Part shown: positions 26,936 to 33,654 of the stretch, in pieces
Position numbering within the stretch: the stretch's first letter is position 1
Layout of the letters: every line of letters starts with the position of its first letter
DNA from: JAAFJM01 sp964442045
GTDB lineage: Bacteria > Bacteroidota > Bacteroidia > UKL13-3
Reading direction: 5' to 3'
Length of the DNA: 64,000 bases
Assembly: GCA_964442045.1 (NCBI GenBank)
Contig: CAYTWI010000001.1
Location: 1 to 64,000, forward strand
The notes under the pieces: model-generated
Seen by the model: the letters and a program-made list of their open reading frames with translations, nothing else
What the model was told of the DNA's origin: nothing
Databases searched by the model: none
Made by a program: the position numbers and the translations under genes

Positions 26936-28185
26936 TAGTAAATTACATTAAAAAATGAAACACATACTACGGGTTTGTTTTTGATGTATAATTCCTTTTT
27001 TACCCCGTTAAGCTGTTTTGGGTTGTAGCCCAAAGGATATACTTTTTGTCCCGTGCTTACCCGCACCATTTTGTTGTTTTGCCAGTAAATACGGTCTTCG
27101 GTATATTCAATGTAATTATCCTTGTTAAATATAAAAGTGCTGTCTTTAACTAATTTGTTTATGTGTTGTATATAATCACTCAGGTAAGTGGTGCCAGTAA
27201 ATTTATATTCACCATCAGTACTGTCCTTTTGCCAAATATCCAGCAGGCGGCAATCCGTATACTTTCTATCACCATTATGGTAGCGCACCACAAAAGTATT
27301 TTGGTTAACAGGCTTTATACTTTCCAGTAAACCGTATTTGAAAAAGTTTTCACCCAAATAGGAAAAAAGCTTAGCACTATTTCTTCCATTTAGCTTGTGT
27401 AGTTTCTTGGTATTGTAAGTATTTTTTAAAGCTTTATAATCAGTCACCTTTTGTATTATATTAAGTAAAGAATCATACACTGTAAAACTATAGCTGTTGT
27501 TTTGCGCTACTATAATTTGATTGTTAAAAAAAGTAATGGGTTTTACAGGCAAGCGGGTTAGTTCTATATCGTTTACAACAGGCTGAATAGTCGTGGTTAT
27601 TTTTTGTGTGGCTAAATCAAACAGCGCCACTTCTGTTTTAACTATTTTCCTGAAAGGGTTATAGGTATCGTACGATTTGGCTAATACCAGATAAGATGAA
27701 AACAATTTGACTTGTTCATAACCGGAATAGGCATCGAAATTCACCTTGCTTGTTTTATTGCTTTGCAAAGCGTGAATAAAAAGGGTTCCATCAACCAATA
27801 AGGCCAGGTGTTTAGGGCTTATATCAAAATCATTTACAATTACCCTTCCATCTTCCATTAACAAATGCAGGCCGTTAATTACAAAGCTTTGTTTTGAAAA
27901 GAGCTTGTTATGTACGTTTATTTTTACCAGTATAAAAGTATCACCGTTCATTTCCCGGTCATAAAAGTTAAGGTAACACGTATCGCCAATTACTTTTGTT
28001 TTAGGGCCCTTACTGGAGCCATTCATGGTGGCCGCATCAATAAATACCAAACTGTCAAATTTGAGCAGTTGGGTAAAATGTTTTTCTGCTATGGGTTGTG
28101 CTTTGGCAGTAGCCAACAGCAGGCTTAAAGCAAGCGTATTAAAAAAGAGCACAAACAAGGTTTGTGTATATTTATTTAAATGCAT
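26935..28185 (-). CDS. Exported protein of unknown function, possible beta-propeller
   Basis: I do not recognise the family. The 416-residue product has a signal peptide (LALSLLLATAKAQ) followed by beta-rich sequence with recurring hydrophobic strand pairs such as KHLALLVDGTLFIHAL, KLFSSYLVLAKSYDTYNP and KTEVALFDLATQKITTTI. These resemble blades of a six-bladed, TolB-like propeller as seen in Bacteroidota secreted proteins. No catalytic motif and no sorting domain are visible. The stop overlaps the start of the CGLC protein gene by one base, so they form a two-gene unit. Confidence 0.55.
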   Translation of the reverse strand: MHLNKYTQTLFVLFFNTLALSLLLATAKAQPIAEKHFTQLLKFDSLVFIDAATMNGSSKGPKTKVIGDTCYLNFYDREMNGDTFILVKINVHNKLFSKQSFVINGLHLLMEDGRVIVNDFDISPKHLALLVDGTLFIHALQSNKTSKVNFDAYSGYEQVKLFSSYLVLAKSYDTYNPFRKIVKTEVALFDLATQKITTTIQPVVNDIELTRLPVKPITFFNNQIIVAQNNSYSFTVYDSLLNIIQKVTDYKALKNTYNTKKLHKLNGRNSAKLFSYLGENFFKYGLLESIKPVNQNTFVVRYHNGDRKYTDCRLLDIWQKDSTDGEYKFTGTTYLSDYIQHINKLVKDSTFIFNKDNYIEYTEDRIYWQNNKMVRVSTGQKVYPLGYNPKQLNGVKKELYIKNKPVVCVSFFNVIY

Positions 28186-28200
28186 ATGTTTTTATATAAA

Positions 28201-28250
28201 ACACCATTGTAAACTCAAAATGGAAGGTTTTCTATTGTTCACAATGGTGT
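28201..28250. repeat. Ten-base inverted repeat with 30-base loop
   Basis: ACACCATTGT at 28201-28210 and its exact complement ACAATGGTGT at 28241-28250. No T-run follows, so it is more like an operator or RNA structure than a standard terminator. It lies between two minus-strand genes. Confidence 0.5.
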
Positions 28251-28266
28251 AATTGAATAATGGTAA

Positions 28267-28728
28267 TTAATTGGCTACAAAGCTTATATCATCTCTGGTG
28301 ATGGTATAAGTTTCGTTACCGTTACTGAAATCCCAGCTTAGTTCATACAGTCTGGTGGTACTCTCTCCCTCCACTTTTACCTTTACCGCTTTACCACCCC
28401 TGGTTACCCCTGCTGCCACCTGATCATACACATAGTTTTGTAAATCCATACAGGTTTCGTACTGAGTAGCATCAAAATCAGGAGGTAAAGTCGGCCTTAT
28501 CATTTCTCCTAGTTTCGGACAATGTTCGAATCCGGCTCCATTACACACAACTGACCAACCATGTTTAAGTCCGCCTTGTCCATCTTCCCAAGCTCCCCAT
28601 TCTTGTTTGGTGCTGGCATAACCAAATATGCCTCTCCCGTTTGCTTCCCTTTTTAAAACAGGGTACTTGGCATAACTAATAGAAAGCGATAGGAGAGATA
28701 CTCCCATCATTAATAGTTTCTTTTTCAT
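28267..28728 (-). CDS. Small exported protein of unknown function
   Basis: A 153-residue product starting MKKKLLMMGVSLLSLSISYA, a clear signal peptide. The mature part has four cysteines (VVCNGAGFEHCPKLG and ETCMDLQNY among them) and a C-terminal beta-strand region (RLYELSWDFSNGNETYTITRDD). I recognise no family. It stands alone with a 700-base AT-rich region upstream that holds a tandem 22-base motif about 110 bases before its start, a possible control site. Confidence 0.6.
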   Translation of the reverse strand: MKKKLLMMGVSLLSLSISYAKYPVLKREANGRGIFGYASTKQEWGAWEDGQGGLKHGWSVVCNGAGFEHCPKLGEMIRPTLPPDFDATQYETCMDLQNYVYDQVAAGVTRGGKAVKVKVEGESTTRLYELSWDFSNGNETYTITRDDISFVAN

Positions 28729-28837
28729 TTTACTTTGTTGTTTAATGTTTTGTTAAAAATTGATTGAATTGTGCTTCATTTTGTAGCTACCAAAAATTTG
28801 CAATACGAAATAATATATTTGTTTGTATATCTACAAT

Positions 28838-28880
28838 AGTATAAATACTCTTTTTTCGTAGTGAAAACACTCTTTTTTTA
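28838..28880. repeat. Tandem 22-base motif, copy 1
   Basis: AGTATAAATACTC-T6 at 28838 and AGTGAAAACACTC-T7 at 28860, exactly 22 bases apart. Each half is a small dyad (AGTAT/ATACT and AGTG/CACT): the arms differ but stay complementary. Confidence 0.6.
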
Positions 28881-29137
28881 AACACCAAATAAATGAACAG
28901 TTTAGCTTTTAATGACCAATAATTACTAATTTTAAAACGAATTTAAATAAAATTTCCGAAAAATATCTATTTATAAGTTCCTTGTTATATGGTGTTATCG
29001 TTGTTGCAATAATGGGAATATTTAAATATATCTAATTTGATGAGATATTATATTTTAAAGGTTATTTGAAGCTGCTTTTTATACTTTAAAATATATTTAA
29101 GAAGGCGTGGAAGTTTGGAGCAAAATTTTACAGATTA

Positions 29138-29192
29138 TAAAAAAAGAGTATTTTCCCTACATGAGTACTCTTTTTTGTAGGGAAAACACTCT
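29138..29192. repeat. Tandem 22-base motif, copy 2 (inverted arrangement)
   Basis: A minus-strand unit (GTAGGGAAAATACTC with T-run) faces plus-strand units GAGTACTC-T6 and AGGGAAAACACTC. The facing A-run/T-run arms AAAAAAGAGTA and TACTCTTTTTT form a hairpin. It lies about 230 bases upstream of the CAP-domain gene. Confidence 0.5.
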
Positions 29193-29214
29193 ATTGCTGT
29201 TTTGTGGCGGGTGA

Positions 29215-29232
29215 GTGTCCGGGTATGGACAC
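29215..29232. promoter_or_regulatory. GTGTCC-N6-GGACAC palindrome
   Basis: A perfect six-base inverted repeat with a six-base centre (GGGTAT), a typical size for a dimeric regulator's site. GGAAA-ATA-TTTCC follows at 29234-29246. No regulator is assigned. Confidence 0.4.
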
Positions 29233-29305
29233 GGGAAAATATTTCCGTACAATGTTTGCGATTGTGTTCCTTAACAACCGCTTTTTATTCAATACTCATC
29301 AATAT

Positions 29306-29326
29306 GTTGCATTGCAACGTCTCTAC
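29306..29326. repeat. Dispersed palindromic repeat GTTGCA-TTGCAAC-type
   Basis: GTTGCATTGCAACGTCTCTAC. Related sequence occurs within the duplicated segments at about 60648 and, in inverse flank order (GTAGAGACGTTGCACTGCAAC), at about 61253. It looks like a REP-type intergenic palindrome. Confidence 0.5.
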
Positions 29327-29388
29327 ACTTTCTGTTGTCAAATATCCATGTTACCCGATTTTAGTCGATAACAATTTATAAAGCCGGC

Positions 29389-29420
29389 TTTGCTGGAAAA
29401 AAAGGAATAAACTATAATTG
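29389..29420 (+). promoter_or_regulatory. Predicted promoter of the CAP-domain lipoprotein gene
   Basis: TTTG at 29389-29392, a 20-base spacer, and TATAATTG at 29413-29420, a seven-of-eight match to TAnnTTTG. The start codon is only six bases further, so the mRNA would be leaderless or nearly so. Confidence 0.5.
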
Positions 29421-29425
29421 CACCA

Positions 29426-30406
29426 ATGAAATACATAAATAAATTACCTATTGCTTTTACTGTAGCAATACTACTATTTGTTGCTTGTTCTAAAGATGAT
29501 TCAAGCTCATCAACCACCGGCAGCACCTCACAAAATACCAGTTTAACAGCCAGAGAACAAGCAGTTAAAGATTACAACGAAATGTATTTAACCACCAATG
29601 TAACAGATGCTGAATTGGCCTGGACAGGTAACACCAACAGTTGCGACCCGGGTACTATTTCGCAGGTTGCTTTAGACCGTTCACTGGTAAGGTTAAACTA
29701 TTTCCGCAAAATTTGTGGCTTACCTTACAATATGGTTTGGAACCAAGCTTGGTTTACCGATTGCCAAAAAGCCGCTTTAATGATGTATGCCAACAATGCA
29801 CTAAGCCACACACCTCCATCAACATGGAAATGTTATACAGCCGAAGGAGCTGCAGCCGCAGGTATTAGTAATATAGCTTTGGGTACCCCTAGTTACCATT
29901 CGTCAAGAACCATTTCAGGCTGGATTGAAGATACTGGAGCGGGTAACAAAGCAGTAGGGCACAGAAGATGGATGCTTTTTTCAAGAGCTAAAGAATATGG
30001 CTTAGGCTGTACCGTTGGTTCTTCTGTTTTGCATTGTATTGAACACACTTCCGATCCATTACCTGATAATGCACCTGCTTATATTGCTTACCCACCTGCA
30101 TTTATACCACAAAGTCTGGTGTATGCCCGCTGGTCGTTGGGTGTTACCAACCCCAATTCATTCTTTTCAGGCGTTGATTTATCGGCTGTAACCGTAAAAA
30201 TGACCGACCCGCAAGGCGTAGATGTGCCGTTAAGCATTATATCAAGCACCGATGATGGTTATGGCGACCAAACGGTAGTGTGGGAACCAACAGGTATTAA
30301 TACCACCTCAACAGCCGATGTTAAATACCATGTGGTAGTTGATAATTTTAAGCTGAATGGTGTAGCTAAAAAATACGAATACGATGTAACGGTTATTAAA
30401 CCATAA
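29426..30406 (+). CDS. CAP-domain (SCP-like) lipoprotein
   Basis: A 326-residue protein with lipobox LLFVACSKDD, so lipid-anchored after export, followed by a Ser/Thr-rich linker (about 22-45). Residues about 80-210 form a CAP/SCP domain: LNYFRKICGLPYNMVWNQAW, QKAALMMYANNALSHTPP and the second motif GNKAVGHRRWMLFSRAKEYGLG. A beta-rich tail follows with no sorting domain. CAP proteins occur in secreted and surface proteins of all domains; bacterial members have no settled activity. A strong terminator follows. Confidence 0.82.
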   Translation: MKYINKLPIAFTVAILLFVACSKDDSSSSTTGSTSQNTSLTAREQAVKDYNEMYLTTNVTDAELAWTGNTNSCDPGTISQVALDRSLVRLNYFRKICGLPYNMVWNQAWFTDCQKAALMMYANNALSHTPPSTWKCYTAEGAAAAGISNIALGTPSYHSSRTISGWIEDTGAGNKAVGHRRWMLFSRAKEYGLGCTVGSSVLHCIEHTSDPLPDNAPAYIAYPPAFIPQSLVYARWSLGVTNPNSFFSGVDLSAVTVKMTDPQGVDVPLSIISSTDDGYGDQTVVWEPTGINTTSTADVKYHVVVDNFKLNGVAKKYEYDVTVIKP

Positions 30407-30424
30407 TAAATACATTATTATAAG

Positions 30425-30468
30425 CAAAAAGCCCTTGTTATTTGAAAGATGAACAAGGGCTTTTTTAT
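30425..30468 (+). terminator. Intrinsic terminator after the CAP-domain gene
   Basis: A-run, GCCCTTGTT, a 13-base loop, AACAAGGGC, T-run. Confidence 0.9.
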
Positions 30469-30540
30469 GTAAATAATAATATCTTGCAAATACATTAAAA
30501 GTATAAAGTACGTTCAGGTTAAAAAATTCACTAAACAACC

Positions 30541-31128
30541 ATGAAAAGGACACTATTTATTTTTGTACTGATTGGATTATTTGCTGATGCTTATTCTAAT
30601 AGCCTGCTTGCTATTGATACTACCCAAAATCCATGTCATCAGTTTAAGAAGTTAAAGACTGCTAAACAATATTTTGAATCGGCCAGCAATAGAACAAAAG
30701 GATGTTGTTGCCCCAATGATAGTTTGACTACTGTTATTGCAGCTAAAGAATATAGTTTAGCAGTTAAGCTGAACCCTGAATTTTGGCAGGCAAGACGTAA
30801 TTACGCCAGGGAGTTGATGGTTTTAAAACAATATGACTTGGCTATTGTACAATTGAATGAAGCCAGAAAGTTAACCCGTGGTAAGCAGGAATTTTATTTG
30901 TGTGTCATGCTTGGAGAGGCTTTTTATGGAAAAGGACAATACAAAAATGCCATTACTAATTATGATGAAGCTATGAAGTACCACGGTATTACTGACTATA
31001 TATTGTTGTTAAAAGCAAAAGCGCAATGGAAGCTTGGATTAAAAGAGGAGGCTTGCATCAATTACAAAAAGGCTGTTGCAATGACACCACACATGATAGT
31101 ACAGAAGGAATTTATTTTGTGTGATTAA
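30541..31128 (+). CDS. Exported TPR-repeat protein
   Basis: A 195-residue protein with a short signal peptide (FIFVLIGLFADAYS). TPR-like helical pairs span about 55-190: AAKEYSLAVKLNPEFWQARRNYAREL, KQYDLAIVQLNEARKL, GEAFYGKGQYKNAITNYDEAMKY, and KAQWKLGLKEEACINYKKAVAM. A CCC cluster at about residues 55-57 (KGCCCPND) is unusual. It is probably a small periplasmic or surface scaffold; no partner is indicated by neighbours. Confidence 0.72.
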   Translation: MKRTLFIFVLIGLFADAYSNSLLAIDTTQNPCHQFKKLKTAKQYFESASNRTKGCCCPNDSLTTVIAAKEYSLAVKLNPEFWQARRNYARELMVLKQYDLAIVQLNEARKLTRGKQEFYLCVMLGEAFYGKGQYKNAITNYDEAMKYHGITDYILLLKAKAQWKLGLKEEACINYKKAVAMTPHMIVQKEFILCD

Positions 31129-31215
31129 TTAAAACATTAATGAATGACAAGCTGGAACAAGACAGGTTAAATTAAAGCTATTATTCTTGCATTTTTAGCA
31201 TTCCCTAATTTATTC

Positions 31216-31557
31216 ATGCCAATTGCAACACAGGAAGAAAATGGATTCTTACCTGTTTTATTGCCTTTTGTTTTTGGAAGTATAGCAATATTCATCATTA
31301 CAAAATTCAATCAAGTATTTCTTAAACGGGAAATAGTAAAGCCAACCTGGAATGACAATCCACTTACTTTGAAACGGCCTTTATCTTTCTTTCACTTTGC
31401 TGCATTCTTTTTTATTACGGTTGGATTAAGCATAATTTTAGGTGCCGCAATTAAATTTCAACTATTAAGCTTTGTTGGGTTGTCTGCAATTTCGTTCGGG
31501 TTGGGAATGTTAGTGGGTATCCGTTTAACATTGAAACAATTAATTGCCCGTAAATAG
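31216..31557 (+). CDS. Small membrane protein of unknown function
   Basis: 113 residues with three hydrophobic helices (about 13-28, 57-78 and 83-103) and a basic C-terminus RLTLKQLIARK. I recognise no family. The region encoding its last 35 or so residues occurs again, diverged and cut at the 5' side, at 32442-32555, so a second copy once existed here. The next gene (31603) is an unrelated secreted protein. Confidence 0.6.
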   Translation: MPIATQEENGFLPVLLPFVFGSIAIFIITKFNQVFLKREIVKPTWNDNPLTLKRPLSFFHFAAFFFITVGLSIILGAAIKFQLLSFVGLSAISFGLGMLVGIRLTLKQLIARK

Positions 31558-31602
31558 CATAGTTATTTTTAATTAATATATTGCATCAGAAAAAGTAACT
31601 AT

Positions 31603-32409
31603 ATGAAAAAAAATATACTATACACAATACTTGGATTAATGGTAGTAGTCATTTTGCAGTCGTTTGGTAGCCAAAAGCTGGGCAAGAAGGATGGAACAGA
31701 ACCGGGTTATACCGGATCTCCGGGCGATAGTTTAAAAAACTGTACCGCTTGCCATGGAGGTAACGCTGTTGAGGTATATGATTGGATTAGTTCCGACATA
31801 CCGGCTAACGGGTACATACCGGGGAAAACATATACCATTACTGCTACCAATACAGAAGCAGGAGCCACCCGATTTGGTTTTTTAGTATCGCCACAAAACC
31901 TACGTGGCGACTTATTAGGTGAACTAATAATAACAGACACTACTACTACCAAATTAGTAGGAAATAACAAATACATTACCTACAAAGCAGCCGGAGTAGA
32001 AGGGGTAGACAGTAAATCGTGGTCGTTTAAATGGGTTGCGCCCGATGTAGATACAGTAGTTTTTTATGGCGCTTTTAATTCTAATTTTGAGGGGCATAAA
32101 GCAGGCGATCAAACTTTTTTAACTCAATTGATGGTACAAAAAGCAAATGGTACTGGTTTAAATAACTTAAACCACAGCCAAACCATAAACCTGTATCCTT
32201 GCCCCACTTCCAATTATTTTACCTTTGACATTCCTGAGCAAAATGTCCTTACACAAGTGCAGGTAATAGACAATACCGGAAAAGAAGTTTTGAATAAAAC
32301 CAATCCATTAGGTAACAAAATAGAGGTAGGAAATTTGCCAAATGGTTTGTACCAGGTTTTCATATCGAACGGACAAAGCAACTATACAGCTAAACTTATC
32401 AAACAGTAA
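31603..32409 (+). CDS. Secreted CXXCH/Reeler-like protein with T9SS sorting domain
   Basis: A 268-residue exported protein. An N-terminal hydrophobic signal (ILGLMVVVILQSFGS) is followed by GYTGSPGDSLKNCTACHGG, a c-type haem attachment motif with Cys47, Cys50 and His51. Residues about 60-175 form a beta-sandwich of the choice-of-anchor V/Reeler-like type (YIPGKTYTITATNTEAGATRFGFLVSP, KSWSFKWVAPDVDTVVFYGAFNSNFEGHKAGD). The last 75 residues (INLYPCPTSNYFTFDI...NGLYQVFISNGQ) are a T9SS type A sorting domain. One haem on a surface-sorted protein suggests electron transfer or haem binding; haem loading is inferred. Confidence 0.75.
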   Translation: MKKNILYTILGLMVVVILQSFGSQKLGKKDGTEPGYTGSPGDSLKNCTACHGGNAVEVYDWISSDIPANGYIPGKTYTITATNTEAGATRFGFLVSPQNLRGDLLGELIITDTTTTKLVGNNKYITYKAAGVEGVDSKSWSFKWVAPDVDTVVFYGAFNSNFEGHKAGDQTFLTQLMVQKANGTGLNNLNHSQTINLYPCPTSNYFTFDIPEQNVLTQVQVIDNTGKEVLNKTNPLGNKIEVGNLPNGLYQVFISNGQSNYTAKLIKQ

Positions 32410-32441
32410 TTTCAGGTATACTTCGCTAGCGCACGCCTGTT

Positions 32442-32555
32442 ATGGCTGGAATAAAATTTCAAATGTTAAGTTTTATTGGGCTGTCTGTAATTTCATATGG
32501 ACTTGGTGTGCTAATGGGTATCAGGTTAACATTGAAGTGGACAAATTCAAAATAG
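32442..32555 (+). pseudogene. 3' fragment of a paralogue of the 31216-31557 membrane protein
   Basis: The frame reads GIKFQMLSFIGLSVISYGLG then VLMGIRLTLK, against AIKFQLLSFVGLSAISFGLG and MLVGIRLTLK in the intact gene: clear homology over about 33 residues. The 5' part is gone and is replaced by CGCTAGCGCACGCCTGT, a copy of a short dispersed repeat. An ATG is present at 32442 but the product would be only 37 residues, so I call it a remnant. Confidence 0.75.
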
Positions 32556-32599
32556 TTAAACATATAAATGAATAACACATTTGAATAAGAGATAATAAA

Positions 32600-33088
32600 A
32601 TGAAAAAGAATATAATTATTCTCCTAATAACTTTTGGAATAGCAGTAATAACAACTTCCTTTAGACAGATTGATTATTCCGGTAGCCTAAAAGTAAACAA
32701 TACATGTGATACAACATACTACCATGTATTAATTAGCATAGAACGTGTCGTAACAGAAGAATTTATAAAAACATATGAATTCAATAAAAAGCTTGTTGCA
32801 GACATTTTTGTAGTAAGCTACCAAGAGCGTTCATATGTGGGTAAGTCCACTATCCGTTACTATCAAGATAGCAGTAGAATGGAAAAACTAACTTTAACAT
32901 CAAGAAAAACAGATACACTTAATATGTTTAAGAACATGGTAACAACTAATTCTATACGACATAATCAAGGTCTCAAACTTGCAGGACGTCATGGTGTTTA
33001 TTCTATAGTTTTAAAGGGGGATACAGCAAGGGTAGAAAGTAGAGAATTATACAGCCTTGTGGACGCAATTAATTTTGTAAGAAAGTAA
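32600..33088 (+). CDS. Exported protein of unknown function
   Basis: A 162-residue product with an N-terminal hydrophobic segment (IIILLITFGIAVITTSF), probably a cleaved signal or an anchor. The mature part is mixed alpha/beta and basic, with no recognised motif (TYEFNKKLVADIFVVSYQER, RHGVYSIVLKGD). Its position downstream of a gene fragment and upstream of a REP-like repeat marks this as a fluid stretch. I cannot assign a family. Confidence 0.55.
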   Translation: MKKNIIILLITFGIAVITTSFRQIDYSGSLKVNNTCDTTYYHVLISIERVVTEEFIKTYEFNKKLVADIFVVSYQERSYVGKSTIRYYQDSSRMEKLTLTSRKTDTLNMFKNMVTTNSIRHNQGLKLAGRHGVYSIVLKGDTARVESRELYSLVDAINFVRK

Positions 33089-33093
33089 GAACC

Positions 33094-33120
33094 ACTAGCG
33101 GATGCCTGTGGCACGTACTG
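33094..33120. repeat. Dispersed REP-like repeat (CTAGCG-GATGCCTGTGGCA type)
   Basis: Shares the core GCATGCCTGTGGC with 59601-59627, the 5' edge of the fragment at 32424-32440, and the ends of the two long repeats near 60720 and 61335. Confidence 0.5.
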
Positions 33121-33147
33121 TAATAGGTGTGGTTTGCATAGAGTTAT

Positions 33148-33636
33148 TTACTTTTTCAATTGCCTGCGTTCTATCAAAAGTGCTATCAATAAATAAAGGA
33201 GTGTTATTGATAAGCTAATAATAAAATATTTGGTGTAGGTCATGTCATTGTATTGCAATGGTACAATGCCGTCATCACAGGCAGTACACTGTACAATTAT
33301 TATTTCACTATCTAAAGCTGCTATACAAATGTTGCTTATAAAAAAGCATAAAATACTAAAAAAACATTTTTGAATGATGCGAGCTGCGTTTGAAAATTTT
33401 AGTAATAAAAAAGCCAATGAACTAAAAAGACCAAATGTAATAATAAAGCTGTTGCTTGGAAACAGATGGAAATTTTTACCTGTAAATTGAATATGGTCTC
33501 CATTAAAATAGTTGAAAGAAAACCTCACTAATTGTCTGTAGTATTCATCAAATAAAAAAGTAGAAACACTGCCAACAATAAAAAGTCCAATACTTATAAA
33601 TGCAGCTTTATAGTTAAAATTAACTGGATTTTTCAT
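33148..33636 (-). CDS. Small polytopic membrane protein of unknown function
   Basis: 162 residues with four hydrophobic helices (about 9-27, 60-80, 85-105 and 130-153) and a conspicuous IIVQCTACDDGIVPLQY loop carrying a CxxC. It lies 18 bases downstream of the TonB-dependent receptor gene on the same strand, so the two are probably cotranscribed. I recognise no family; a role linked to the receptor's ligand, perhaps a metal or cofactor, is only a guess from context. Confidence 0.6.
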   Translation of the reverse strand: MKNPVNFNYKAAFISIGLFIVGSVSTFLFDEYYRQLVRFSFNYFNGDHIQFTGKNFHLFPSNSFIITFGLFSSLAFLLLKFSNAARIIQKCFFSILCFFISNICIAALDSEIIIVQCTACDDGIVPLQYNDMTYTKYFIISLSITLLYLLIALLIERRQLKK

Positions 33637-33654
33637 GTAGACAAAATACCTTAT

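Larger units (their letters stand above)
28729..29388. other. AT-rich intergenic region with repeated motifs
   Basis: No open reading frame with coding character is visible. The stretch holds two copies of a motif built from AGTnnAAAnACTC units followed by T-runs, a GTGTCC/GGACAC palindrome, and a GTTGCA...TGCAAC repeat also found near 60650 and 61260. It separates two unrelated exported-protein genes transcribed away from each other and probably contains both promoters. Confidence 0.7.

Noticed and set aside
32342..32575. A 77-residue reading frame spanning the end of the CXXCH gene
   Set aside because: It overlaps the sorting-domain coding sequence in another frame, and the real homology of that stretch is in the pseudogene frame.
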